Source: Saccharum officinarum (taxonomy: Eukaryota > Streptophyta > Magnoliopsida > Poales > Poaceae). From it: a stretch of 64,000 nucleotides of DNA. Position 1 is the stretch's first letter, and every line of letters starts with the position of its first letter. The notes beneath the pieces were generated by a model. That model saw only the letters and a program-made list of their open reading frames with translations. It made no database searches and had not been told where the DNA came from. Made by a program: the position numbers and the translations under genes. Shown in pieces: positions 1-8,508 of the stretch. The stretch is from positions 86,553,421 to 86,617,420 of the forward strand of contig CM036158.1 of the NCBI GenBank assembly GCA_020631735.1, given 5' to 3'.

Positions 1-40
1 CAAACCGGCCAAAACGATAATGTTATGGTTGTCTGTACAG

Positions 41-205
41 ACTGGTGCAGTTGGTGAGTGCTAGCTCGCCGAGTCATCAGGTTCTGGGTTCGAAGCCATC
101 TCTCTGCAAAATTTCCGCGGGGTTAAGACTTTGCTTCGGTTATTCCCTTCCCCAGACCCCACTCGTGTGGGAGCCTCTGGCACTGGGTCTGCCCTTTTTA
201 CACAT
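41..205 (+). mobile_element. tRNA-derived SINE (grass Au-like)
   Basis: A pol III B-box match (GGTTCGAAGCC, 87-97) lies about 40 bp after a tRNA-like A-box region (TTGGTGAGTG, 51-60). The body ends in GGCACTGGGTCTGCCCTTTTT, which I recognise from abundant grass SINEs. It sits in an intron of the minus-strand phosphatase gene. No clear target duplication was found, so the ends are approximate. Confidence 0.6.
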
Positions 206-451
206 TTGTTGTCTTGCTGTGAAAAGAGAAATTCAGTCAATCAATTATTGTTACTAAGTACTTTCTGTTCTATACAGAGTTACGTATAAGGGGGAGCAGA
301 CAAGGGATAAACACCTATACCCATTATTTCCAAAAGGTAAATAGCAGTGGTGCTGAATCCAAATAGTTAAAAAAAAGGATGGAAACCAAAGGACATCAAA
401 ATACCAGCTACCATATAGACTAACATGAAGCTTAGAATAAGGCGAGATTAC

Positions 452-1144
452 CTTGGTGGCCTCTTTTTCAGGCACTCCTCCACCTGGGAGACGGATGGCT
501 TGATTAAAGACAGACTGGCTGACAGCGCCTCCTCAAATGGAACAGTCCCAGTCATGGCTCTAAGAATATTAAGCCATGGTTAGTTCTTCCCGCAAAATCC
601 ACAGTCCAGATGAATCAATCTACACAACGGAGCATTTACTTTGCTGTCCATTCAGCAACAGCTTTCCCTGCCCCACAGAAATCAGCAAGCTCGTCAATAC
701 CCTCATCCAGGATGACGGTGCTATCGACGTCGAAACATACTGCATCAACATTGCGCAATGTCTCAATAATCCCTGTAAACATGCAGGCAAGCAATGTGCA
801 AGTTACTCCCAACTGGCCAACTTAAAGCGCAGTCAAGGACTCTGACAAGGACATTGATCAGCCGCATGGTAGACTGACCTAAACAGCCTCTAGAAGGCTT
901 CCAATAAGAAAATTAAAGAACCTTTGGGAGGCTAGCTATTCGCCAGAACCGCCGAGGACCCATTCTTGGATACATCCAATGCTGCTACCAGTAAAGCACG
1001 GCTCTCACGAATGTTAGCAGAATGAAATAGCGGGTTTGGAAACCGAGCCGCCACTTGTAAAGCCGGAAGTGTCCGAGCGAACGACAACCGAGGAACCGAC
1101 GGCAAACTCCTCGGACTGGCACGCAACCTGATCAGGCCGGCCAT
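452..1144 (-). CDS. PSP: phosphoserine phosphatase, plastid type: exons 1-3 only, with an in-frame stop
   Basis: Phosphoserine phosphatase (HAD family) performs the last step of the phosphorylated serine pathway in plastids. Exons on minus: 1144-922, 772-640 and 559-452, all with GT-AG introns and matching phases. Exon 1 encodes an Arg/Ser/Pro-rich transit-peptide-like N-terminus, then a segment with NIRES and VAALD. Exon 2 carries HAD motif I (FDVDSTV, nucleophile Asp plus general acid Asp) followed by DEGIDELADFCGAG. Exon 3 has MTGTVPFEEALSA and ends at KKRPPR. This order matches the plant enzyme. The remaining exons (motifs II and III) lie beyond the left edge; the last visible intron holds a SINE. 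A TAG at 934-932, where homologues have Gln, interrupts the reading frame just before the exon 1 donor. It may be a real nonsense mutation or an error. Start chosen: ATG at 1144, the first ATG that opens this frame; an overlapping 5-codon upstream ORF starts at 1149. Confidence 0.85.
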
Positions 1145-1218
1145 AACATACGCACCTGCAAATCAAACAAGGGCACGGGATTCCAAAAATGTAAGACAGC
1201 TTAAGGGACTAATCAAAT

Positions 1219-1544
1219 TCTGCTCAAGACGAAGCTGGAACCAACTGCGGAAGAATTGATCAACCTGATATCGACTGGCGTGCACTAGTCTGCTGTTATC
1301 ATAGTTTTCTTCTTTTTCGTTTGCTTCAAGGAGAGGTGGAACTATGTGAGGTGTGAGCTCTGGAGTGATGGTACTTTGTAAGTGCCTTTTGGGCGTTTAG
1401 TCCGCAGGGTAGTCGAGTTTGAGAGAAAGTCGAGTTTTGTTAAAACCTCTCTTTTTCTATGCTTGGTAATTCCAGTATCCGGACCTATGGGTGTTCGATA
1501 CACTTTCTAATAAAACTGGGTGAATGTCTTTGGTCTAAAAAACA
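1219..1544 (+). mobile_element. 5'-truncated LINE (L1-type) 3' end
   Basis: The insert is flanked by identical 14-bp direct repeats, gggactaatcaaat, at 1205-1218 and 1545-1558. It ends in CTTTGGTCTAAAAAACA preceded by TAATAAAACTGGG, a typical 3' end of grass LINEs. About 326 bp remain, so no coding region is present. It lies in the presumed leader intron of the phosphatase gene, antisense to that gene. Confidence 0.7.
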
Positions 1545-1884
1545 GGGACTAATCAAATGGCCTACTCATGGATTTAGTCCAACTAAGGGCTCGTTCGTTT
1601 CAGCTGAATCTAGGCCAGGATTGATTCCGGTTGACTGAAGCTTATTTAAATTAGATAACGAATCCAGCCTGCAATATTTCCAGAGAGTCGTTCCCCTTCA
1701 ACCGAATGTGGCCTAAATTGTTTTTCGTCAAATTATGGTTTCCTTTTTAACAAACTTTGACAAATCCGAGCATATAGGCACCACGTAGAATGTCTTATAT
1801 TTCAGTACAAGTTTTATAAGTCATGATGTCCTGTATTCCAGGACGGTGGGCGTACACCCGATAATTTTTGTTAAAAAACACAGA

Positions 1885-1982
1885 ATCGAATTGTAGGCAT
1901 AACATGTGTATATTACACTTGTGATTGGATCAGATCAGATCGAATTGTAGGCATATACACTTGTGAATGGATCAGATCAGAT
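1885..1982. repeat. imperfect tandem duplication (~45-54 bp unit)
   Basis: Two adjacent copies start with atcgaattgtaggcata and end with ggatcagatcag (1885-1938 and 1939-1982). The first copy carries about 10 extra bases in the middle. Confidence 0.75.
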
Positions 1983-2351
1983 AAGATCCTAATACAAACA
2001 GCTTAGGCTAGGGTTCGTACAGAAGGAACGGGAGAGAAGGGGTGGGCGTACCTGGTGATGCTTGTCGCCGGCGAAGGCCCCGAAGATGAAGGCCTGGCAG
2101 TGGGCACCTGGTAGGCCGGCGGCGCCGCCGCTAGAGACAGAGTCAGTCTCACAAACAGCGCACGCGAGTAGGCGGGTACGTCGTACGCCACTTGTCTCTT
2201 TGGACTCTGTGTGTGTGTGTGTTTTCATTTTTTTTTATTTAACGAATGGTCAATTTTATCTTGGTAAATTGAAATCTCCAAGCTCAAGGACAAGGGGAGT
2301 GTAAATATTGATACCTATGGACTCAGCAGTTTTATCAAAGATGTTTATGCT

Positions 2352-2877
2352 TAAGGATGGGCAAAATACCCGATACCCAATTCCCGAACCCGAATTACCC
2401 AAACCCGGACCCGAAATACCCGATGACAATTTCGGATAGTGACAGTAAAAACCCGAAATTAGTTTGGGTAATTCGGGTAATGTTTCCTGGTACCTGAACT
2501 ACCCGAATTACCCGAAATATCTCAAATATTTGCTCTTCTATTCGTAATATGAAGACGTGAAGTAGTTCAATGCCATATAAATATATTATTTGGTATGAAT
2601 TAATGTAGATTTATGCTAAATTGATAATTGATTTGTTGGTAATTAATATGAAGACATGATGTGATTTAAAGGACTATTGTTTATCGCTTTAAAATGATAT
2701 TTGAATTCTTCCAAAATGATTGGTTTTGTCAATTTTGGGTATATCGGGTAAAACCTGAATCTGAACCCGAACCCGATTTATCGGGTAATGTTTTTTCGGG
2801 ACCAGAATTGGGTAGTAATTTTTAATACCCAAATTACCCGACCCGAATTTTTTGAGTAACCCGAACGCCCAGCCCTA
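2352..2877. mobile_element. non-autonomous hAT-type DNA transposon
   Basis: Ends are TAAGGATGGGC and its partner TAGGGCTGGGC (read inward). Both subterminal regions are rich in repeats of ACCCGAA/CCCGATA type, in opposite orientation at the two ends. Flanks are tttatgct (2344-2351) and tttatact (2878-2885), an 8-bp target duplication with one mismatch, as expected for hAT. The AT-rich core has no coding capacity. Confidence 0.75.
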
Positions 2878-3326
2878 TTTATACTGACCGAAGCTACACA
2901 AAAATTAGAGAGTGTATATGTACCTTTTATAGAAATAGTGACTATATCTAAAATTTCATCATATATGCATCTTTTGTGGCATATATCCATACATCCACAA
3001 GGCAAACGCGCCATCCTCTAATTTGCTTTAACTTCAGAACAGTGAGGTGTATCTGGACTTCTGTTAGCTCAATATTTCATAAATTCTTATAGGAGCAGGA
3101 AGTGTGTGCCATCGATAGAGGAAGTGTGACTTGCCAATCTCGAAACCTCACGATCCAGTCTCACATAAGTGCTCATAAAGTAGCATGTATGTATATGTAT
3201 AAACGGTAAGTGTGCATGTTTGTACATGAGCGTTTAATATTGTCATAAGTAAAAGGTGACATTAAGACAAGAGTCTTTATTTATTTTAACACCACATATC
3301 CAATCGTACCCTGTCTTTTATACTAT

Positions 3327-3455
3327 GGCCCTGTTCATCTGGCTTATAATTCGTCTTATTCAGCTTGTTTTTTCAGCCGGAACAGTATTTTTCTCTCACA
3401 AAAAATCAGCCAACAGTGTTTTTCAGCCGGCTTATAATTCCAGCCGAATGGCTCC
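3327..3455. mobile_element. small MITE, copy A
   Basis: Imperfect inverted ends: GGCCCTGTTCATCTGGCTTATAA on the left and GGAGCCATTCGGCTGGAATTATAA read inward from the right. The core TTTTTCTCTCACAAAAAATCAGCC is typical of a very abundant grass MITE. A second copy in the opposite orientation lies near 5510-5607. Confidence 0.65.
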
Positions 3456-3465
3456 TATATATACT

Positions 3466-3613
3466 CCCTTCATTCTAAAATTATAAAATATTTTGGCTTA
3501 TTAGATACATAGTTTTTGCCATATACTTAGATATACGCTATGTATGTATAGATACGTATTAAAACAATGTGTCTTCAAGAGCCAAAATGTTTATAATTTG
3601 GAATATAGGAAGT
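3466..3613. mobile_element. Stowaway-like MITE remnant
   Basis: It begins TACTCCCTTCATTCTAAAATTATAAAATATTTTGGC and ends with the approximate inverse, GCCAAAATGTTTATAATTTGGAATATAG. This is the layout of Tc1/mariner Stowaway elements of grasses. The right terminal bases are degenerate. Confidence 0.45.
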
Positions 3614-4466
3614 TCACTTTAACTTTGCTCTAAGTCAAATCAAATTATATACCATTTTAATCTTGCTCCAAGTCAAACCTGTTCAATTTAGACTAAATTT
3701 TACTAGTTTAAATAAATGCAAAATCATTATATATTTTGTGGCGAATTTAGTAAAAATACTTTGGTATTGTTGTATTTCCAATTTGACCAAAGTTAGAAAA
3801 GTTCGAGAGAAAAAAATAAATCTGGATACCTAATACTAAAAGTGCTTTTTCACAATTGTAGACTGTATCATCTTTTGACACGGCATCAATTATAATTTGA
3901 AAACTTGCAAACTTTCTTAACCTCATAACACGATGCACACAAATAGCCATCTATTTAATTGATGCAATCTTAAATCAATTTCTCATGTGCCATTAATCTA
4001 TTTATTAAACATGGCATTTATTATGAGTTTTAGAGTTTTTGTTTTAAATCACTATACAGATGCAGATATGCACATACTTGTACACTCGTCACCTTCTACG
4101 AGCGCGCACACATATCCTACCTTTATGAGCATATTTAAAAGATTGAGCTGATAGGTCTCAAAATTAATAAGCCATCACCGACGCCCAGCAGATCTCGAGA
4201 TTAAATAGGCCACGAGCAACTCACTGTCAACGGACATGTAGTGTACAATTAAAAGAATTTCATCGTTAAATTTTAAAATATAAATTTAAAAAAATATAAA
4301 CACCCATATCAAGGTCGAGAAATATTTCTTTTATTCATCTACTCTATGAAATATGCGTGGCGGCCTACCAAGCCCGAGTCTAGGAAAAACTAGCCCCCAT
4401 TTATCCGTAAGACTGTCGTAGATAAGATTTTTTTGGCCAAACCTGGCCTAAAAAATTTCTAAGGTA
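3614..4466. other. AT-rich intergenic stretch without a recognisable gene
   Basis: I see no gene on either strand. Sequence such as ctaagtcaaatc and gctccaagtcaaacc resembles internal parts of decayed grass MITEs, but no ends could be set. Confidence 0.5.
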
Positions 4467-4469
4467 TAA

Positions 4470-5286
4470 GACTATCTCCAACCATGACAACCCAAACACA
4501 GCACTCATTCTCTGATTTGGGTCATGCACGCTAAAAAAGATCCCAACCCAAAATTTACGTTCTCCAACAGAGGACCCAAATCACCCCGTCATCTACGGTA
4601 CATCACTCTTTCTTCCTCCCGTGTTCGTTTCTGTAGGAACGCACAGCAGGAAAACGAAGAGGAAAGCGGCGGGTAGCCACGGCCTACAGGGCCCATGCCT
4701 GCACCGCTCTTCACGTGCTCGCCGGCGGCCAGGGAGCTGCGGCGGGGCCAAGGGCGCCCGCGCGCCCGCGCCAGGGGACTGGGCAGCGGCATCGGACAAC
4801 CAGGAGGGCAGCCCGTGTGCGCGCCGCTTGCTGCGACGGCCAGCAGCAGCGACGGCGGGGCCGGAGGCGCCCGCGCGTTCGCGCCGTTGGGTCTGCAGCG
4901 GCAGCCTGCGGCTGGCCGAGCGCGCTCACCGGTGGCGGCGGCCCCTGCTGGGGGCGGACCGGATCCGCGAGCCTCTCCCCTTCCGGTCAGCGGCGCGCAA
5001 GGGCGAGAACTGCCGCTCGCCGAGGCGGAGGCCGCCGCCGTCGCCTCTTCCGCGTCGGAGCCGTCCAAGGCCGCTTCCTCGTTGACGCCGTCCAAGGCCG
5101 CTACGCGCAGCGGAGAATTGGGTCGAGGAGAGAGAGACAGCCATTTTTGCGTACCCACTCGACTCCGACGCAAATTGCGTCTTTGGTTTTGGTACTCGGT
5201 TAGAGCGTCGTTTTTTCACCGAAAGCAACGTGCACGACCTATATTTGGGTTTGGGTGCCGTGATGGCTATCCCGTTGGAGACAGTC
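4470..5286. mobile_element. PIF/Harbinger-like element with GC-rich cargo
   Basis: Termini are GACTATCTCCAAC (left) and GACTGTCTCCAAC (right, inward), flanked by TAA at 4467-4469 and 5287-5289, the target type of PIF/Harbinger. Subterminal sequence also matches inversely (acccaaac / gtttgggt). The interior about 4590-5130 is strongly GC-rich, unlike the AT-rich ends, and is open in several frames on both strands. No known domain is readable, so it may be captured genic or promoter DNA. Confidence 0.7.
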
Positions 5287-5509
5287 TAAGAGCATCTCTA
5301 AGACTCTATATCTTTTCTAATTCATAATTTTTGGTGAAAAAACACCCTTCAACAGCTTCTCCAACTAGATATCCAAATATAAATATTCTCTGTTCTGAGG
5401 ATTTCTCGCTGGCCAAAGATGGAGAACAAGGATGGTTGTCTAGACTGCACGCAAGGTATAAAAAAGTTGGAAAGTATGTGAAAGTCCTAGTTTGATTTTG
5501 GCTAATTGA

Positions 5510-5607
5510 TGAAATCTGTTGGCTGATTTTTTGTGAGAGAAAAATATTGTTTCGACTGAAAAAAAACAAACTGAATAAAACGGATTATAAGCCAGATGAA
5601 CAGAGCC
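5510..5607 (-). mobile_element. small MITE, copy B (inverted)
   Basis: Contains the inverse of the core of the copy near 3327-3455 (GGCTGATTTTTTGTGAGAGAAAAA) and ends TTATAAGCCAGATGAACAGAGCC, the inverse of that copy's left end. Its other end is not clear. Confidence 0.55.
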
Positions 5608-5920
5608 ATAGAGGATGAATATAGAGGTTCGAATAGCCTTAAAAGCGTGAGCAGACAGCAGAGGTGGGCATCCTGGCGGTAGTCTTTCCCAGTCTTGAAA
5701 GGCTACTGGAGATGCTGTGACCGTTGCCGACGATGAATTGGGCTGTGCGCACGTCACGACGAATCCAGCTCCGCTCCAGCTTCCCAGCGTCCAGTACCTA
5801 CGGGCTCCGCCGCAAGCCACTTGACTCCAGTGGTCATCTCGTCTGACGTCTGGTGTAGTCCTCTGGGCCCACGCCGCAGCGGCCACGGACGAACCACCAC
5901 GCCCACGCGTAACACGATAA
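5608..5920. other. moderately GC-rich intergenic stretch
   Basis: A minus-strand open frame crosses this stretch and the neighbouring MITE, but it encodes no recognisable domain and has no supporting signals. I see no gene here. Confidence 0.4.
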
Positions 5921-6187
5921 GGGCCTTGTTCAGATTCCAAATTTTGGAGGCAAAGTTTACATAGTAAGTGTTCTGTTACACTGTAGTAATTTTATTTTTT
6001 ATTTAGTAATAATTGTTCAAATATTGATTAATTTGGCTTAAAATATTCGTCTCGCAAAGTACAACAAAACTGTGCAATTAGTTTTTGATTTCATTTACAT
6101 TTAGTATTCCATATATGTGTCGACATTTTGATGTGATAGGGAATCTTCTTTTTTATAGTGGAATTTGAGGTGAATTTGGGTATCTGA
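5921..6187. mobile_element. GGCCTTGTT-type grass MITE, right end lost
   Basis: Starts gggccttgttcagattcc and carries degenerate versions of family blocks: acactgtagtaattt, taataattgttcaaat, attcgtctcgcaaagta, ctgtgcaattag and gatgtgatagggaatctt. The expected inverted right end is missing; the next element begins at 6188. Confidence 0.55.
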
Positions 6188-6621
6188 GACTACCCGCAGT
6201 GGGTACTCTAAAACGATACTCTAAAGCTTTAGAGTATGAATATAGAGTAAAAATTGTTGCACTAGGTACTCTAAAACGATATTCTATCCTTTCTCTCACT
6301 CTATATTTAGAGTAGTACATTGCTTACTCTATACTCTATAGTGGCGGGCTTCACTAGCTAAACAAAGGGAAAAAATGTTATAATTCACAAACAAAAAAAC
6401 AAAATTAAATTTCGATTGCACCATTAAATTCGTCTCAATAAATCCTTCAAAACTAGATCACACATGGATATATTTAGATAAAGTGACAAGTAGGTCCCAC
6501 AGTGGATAGAGTGGATAGAGGATGATATAGAGGATGGATGAGTACAGAAGAATTGAGTATAGAGAAGAGATCTTGCTGACTAGGACGTATACAGGATGAA
6601 TACAGAGGTGTGCGGGTAGTC
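6188..6621. mobile_element. PIF/Harbinger-like MITE, copy 1
   Basis: Inverted ends GACTACCCGCAGTG and GACTACCCGCACAC; flanks TGA (6185-6187) and TAA (6622-6624), an imperfect 3-bp target duplication. Shares its right third (cacagtggatagag, gactaggac) with the element at 6671-7522. About 434 bp, no coding capacity. Confidence 0.65.
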
Positions 6622-6670
6622 TAACAAGGCAAAGGACACGAGCGCACGCTTGTCAACAGTTTTCCTCTCA

Positions 6671-7522
6671 GACCATCCGTACTGGGTACTGGATGTGCCC
6701 CGCTACGCTACCCTGGAGTGCCATTTTACCGTGAAAACGCCTGCAGCGGGATACGGTAAGCCGCACGCTACCATCGCGTATGAGCTCCCATCCGGGGAAC
6801 GTCGCGTGCGTACGGAGGGAACGGTAAAGGACAACGCGGGGCCCGCTCGAGGAGAGAGAAGGACGGGGCCGAGCTGCCGACGGGGAGAGAGAAGGGAGGG
6901 AGGGAGGCCGCAAGCTCCATGGCCGACGCGGGGAGGGAGGGAGGCCGCCGGGCGCTCGCCGAGGCACGCCGGATGGACGGGGAGGGAGCCCGCGAGCTCC
7001 ATGGCCGCGAGGATGGAGAGGCGGGGGGCGGGGCTCGCCGGCGCGGGGAGGGAGAGCCCGGGCCACCGTGCCGGTCCACCGCGCGCTCGCGTCGGCGCCG
7101 CGCGAGGAGGAGAGCCCCGCCGCGCGAGGAGGCGCGCTCGCGACTGGATGCGTGCTCGCCGGCGCCGCGCGAGGAGGCGAGCCCCGCTGTCGGGCCACGC
7201 GGGCGAGCTCCGCCGCCGGCCGCCGTCGGAGCCGCTCGCCGCCTGGGGAGGAGCCGACCGAGAGAGAGCGGAGAGGGAGAGAATGGGGAGGGAGGGTGTG
7301 CGGTCGAACGGATAAAGGAGGAGAGGAGAAAAAAGAAAAGAAAAGGAAAGAGAAAAAGGGAAAAAAGAAAAAAATCTGACAAGTGGGTCTCACAGTGGAT
7401 AGAGTACGATATAGAGTATGAATGGGTACGGGAGAAATTGATATAGAGGATGAAATCTCGATGACTAGGACGGAATATTTCTTTTAGAGGATGAATTTAG
7501 AGTACGACGAGTGCGGATAGTC
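6671..7522. mobile_element. PIF/Harbinger-like element, copy 2, with GC-rich cargo
   Basis: Inverted ends GACCATCCGTACTGGGTACT and GACTATCCGCACTC. Identical TCA flanks lie at 6668-6670 and 7523-7525. The right portion is homologous to copy 1, but about 6770-7320 is replaced by very GC-rich sequence. Long frames on both strands there are low-complexity Arg/Ala/Gly/Pro and are not credible genes. The right end lies directly upstream of the SEC14-like gene's leader. Confidence 0.7.
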
Positions 7523-7525
7523 TCA

Positions 7526-8508
7526 GCCGCGACCTGTCTCTGTCTGTTCTTGTGCCCCCACCACCCACGGATCTCTCTCTCTTCTTCCCCTCTTCACCCG
7601 CGGCCGCGGGAGTGTTCGTGTTCCTCACTCCTCCCGCTTCCTTCCCCGGCACTCCCTCAGATCCGCGCCCGTTTCCCGATCCACGCGCCTCGCGCCGCGA
7701 GGGGGCATTCCAGCCCTAAAGCGGCCGGTGAGCAGGCCTCCTTCCGCCGACGCGGACCACCTGGAGGGAATTTATCCTGGAGCCGTCTTCCTCCTCGCCT
7801 CCTCTCGCGGCGCGGCGCGGAGGCCGGAGTCACTTTGAAGTCCAGCTGTGTTTGGATTGATCTCTTTGTTTGTGGGTAAGGAAGCACGGCTGGATCGCTC
7901 GGATGGTGGATTGTTCTACCTACGAGTGTTTTTTTTGGGCTCCATAGGATCTTAGTATGTATACGCAGTGACTAATCAGCGATCGAATCTAGATCAGTCT
8001 TGCTGGAATGGATACTCCAATCCCTCCGTCCATGCGGTTTGCTAAGCATTTGTTTGATGGATGGTGGCTGGTGGCTTTGTAATAATAGATGTTTTTTTTT
8101 CCAAATAAATTGAGGCTCAACTAACTGAAACCCCATTCCCCTCGTTAAGTCCGCCCTTTCCGTGTGCTGAGGGAGTAGGGAGCGATGTCCGGGTCTTGTC
8201 AACCGCTCTTCTTATACTAGGTCATTGACATTGCTCGGTTATGCCTGAAATTGATTGACCCCTTCTGTTACTTGTTTCTTTTGGTCATCATAGTTAGGCG
8301 TATTCAGTATGTTCTTCCTGGGTTAACAGTTCAGTTGTGGATATGCATTGCGTCTGCTTACCACTACTCATTTCTTATGTTAACATAAATTTTCTGGTCA
8401 TAATATTTCTGCAGTGGCTAGAGGCACCTGGTTTATTTTTTTTGCTGAAGCTGGTGGTACATGTGAATAGCAGGGCCTGTCTTCTGTCTCTGCTTTTGCT
8501 TCTAAGCA
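7526..8508 (+). promoter_or_regulatory. 5' untranslated region and leader intron of the SEC14-like gene
   Basis: A pyrimidine-rich, GC-rich stretch (7526-7875) ends at a GTGG/GTAAGG donor. A TTTCTGCAG acceptor at 8414 gives a 539-bp leader intron (7876-8414). A second, weaker acceptor lies at about 8474. The remaining leader has only a minimal ATG-TGA upstream ORF before the ATG at 8509. No TATA box was seen between the upstream transposon and the leader, so the core promoter may be TATA-less or lie within the transposon. Confidence 0.55.

Larger units (their letters stand above)
1145..2190 (-). other. putative 5' leader of the phosphatase gene: non-coding exon and leader intron
   Basis: Inferred from splice signals. 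On the minus strand TTTGCAG precedes position 1155, giving a plausible acceptor 11 nt before the ATG. A CACCAG/GTACGCC donor lies at 2052/2051. The implied leader intron is 1156-2051 (896 bp) and contains a LINE insertion; the GC-rich stretch from 2052 to about 2190 would be the leader exon. There is no transcript evidence, and the GC-rich stretch could instead be unrelated. Confidence 0.4.

Noticed and set aside
87..97. A tRNA gene at the B-box match
   Set aside because: No cloverleaf can be formed around it; the downstream body is that of a SINE.
1586..1720. Possible MITE starting gggctcgttcgtttcagctg
   Set aside because: The start recalls a grass MITE family, but no inverted right end or target duplication could be set.
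4589..5327. Long overlapping frames on both strands (up to 210 codons)
   Set aside because: GC-rich low-complexity DNA inside a Harbinger-like element keeps frames open by composition; no domain, no start context or splice support.
6650..7446. Arg/Ala/Gly-rich and Pro/Ser-rich frames of 200 or more codons
   Set aside because: Same reason: GC-rich cargo of the element at 6671-7522, open in many frames at once.
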